DNA of 42,837 nt from Pseudomonadota bacterium (GTDB lineage Bacteria; Pseudomonadota; Alphaproteobacteria; UBA9655), in NCBI GenBank assembly GCA_016185255.1, contig JACPNY010000066.1, positions 1-42,837 on the forward strand, written 5' to 3'. The notes beneath the pieces were generated by a model, which was not told where the DNA came from, ran no database searches, and was given only the letters and a program-made list of their open reading frames with translations. Of the stretch, positions 42,211 to 42,837 are shown in pieces (the stretch's first letter is position 1; each line of letters opens with the position of its first letter). Position numbers and translations under genes: made by a program.

Positions 42211-42837
<627 letters not shown>

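Overview
The window looks like chromosomal DNA of an intracellular alphaproteobacterium, most likely of the Holosporales/Rickettsiales type. This is inferred from gene content, not from a search. Supporting signs are a CckA-type hybrid kinase, a transporter resembling the Rickettsia S-adenosylmethionine importer, a ProP-like transporter behind a TPP riboswitch, gene-transfer-agent (GTA)-like phage genes, many small Sec-exported Cys-rich proteins, several families of palindromic repeats and moderate-to-low GC.

Layout. 1-12110 is mixed: a cut-off gene, a GT4 glycosyltransferase, a Cys-rich exported protein, a RES/Xre toxin-antitoxin pair with its own promoter/operator, HdeD, a NUDIX hydrolase, tRNA-Ser(CGA), greA, a TPP riboswitch with its MFS transporter, exonuclease III, a membrane protein and a 1130-residue LplT-PlsC-acyl ligase fusion. 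12158-13860 is a decayed zone: a 78-bp promoter-bearing sequence occurs twice around an exported protein and a frameshifted exported-protein gene.

14021-28716 is a GTA/HK97-like structural cluster on the + strand: N-terminally decayed portal, prohead protease, major capsid protein, head-tail adaptor, stopper, DUF3168 tail terminator, an unknown protein, a 605-residue baseplate-like protein with a CBM5/12-like patch, two further tail-associated proteins, a SleB-like hydrolase and a holin-like protein. No terminase, recognisable major tail protein or tape measure is visible. Between these genes, mostly on the opposite strand, sit at least six small exported proteins (one of 44 aa) and the SAM-transporter-like gene. 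The cluster ends tail-to-tail on rpmB.

28713-42837 is housekeeping: rpmB, a pirin, a phosphoribosyltransferase, cckA, an MFS transporter, yraN-rsmI, a bicupin, an LpoA/LppC-like lipoprotein, hemW, a Csp-type copper protein, a KimA-like permease wrecked by an internal deletion, and the 5' part of mreB.

Two themes link the regions. Palindromic repeats of at least four families are scattered between genes; one lies in frame inside the 605-residue tail gene, one lies between the TPP aptamer and its gene, and two elements have perfect 29- and 33-nt terminal inverted repeats. In addition, five intergenic TTAA-N7-TTAA motifs (the CtrA consensus) were found by eye, one upstream of the holin gene, with cckA only 2.4 kb further on. 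This suggests, without proving, CckA-CtrA control of particle release as in Rhodobacter GTAs.
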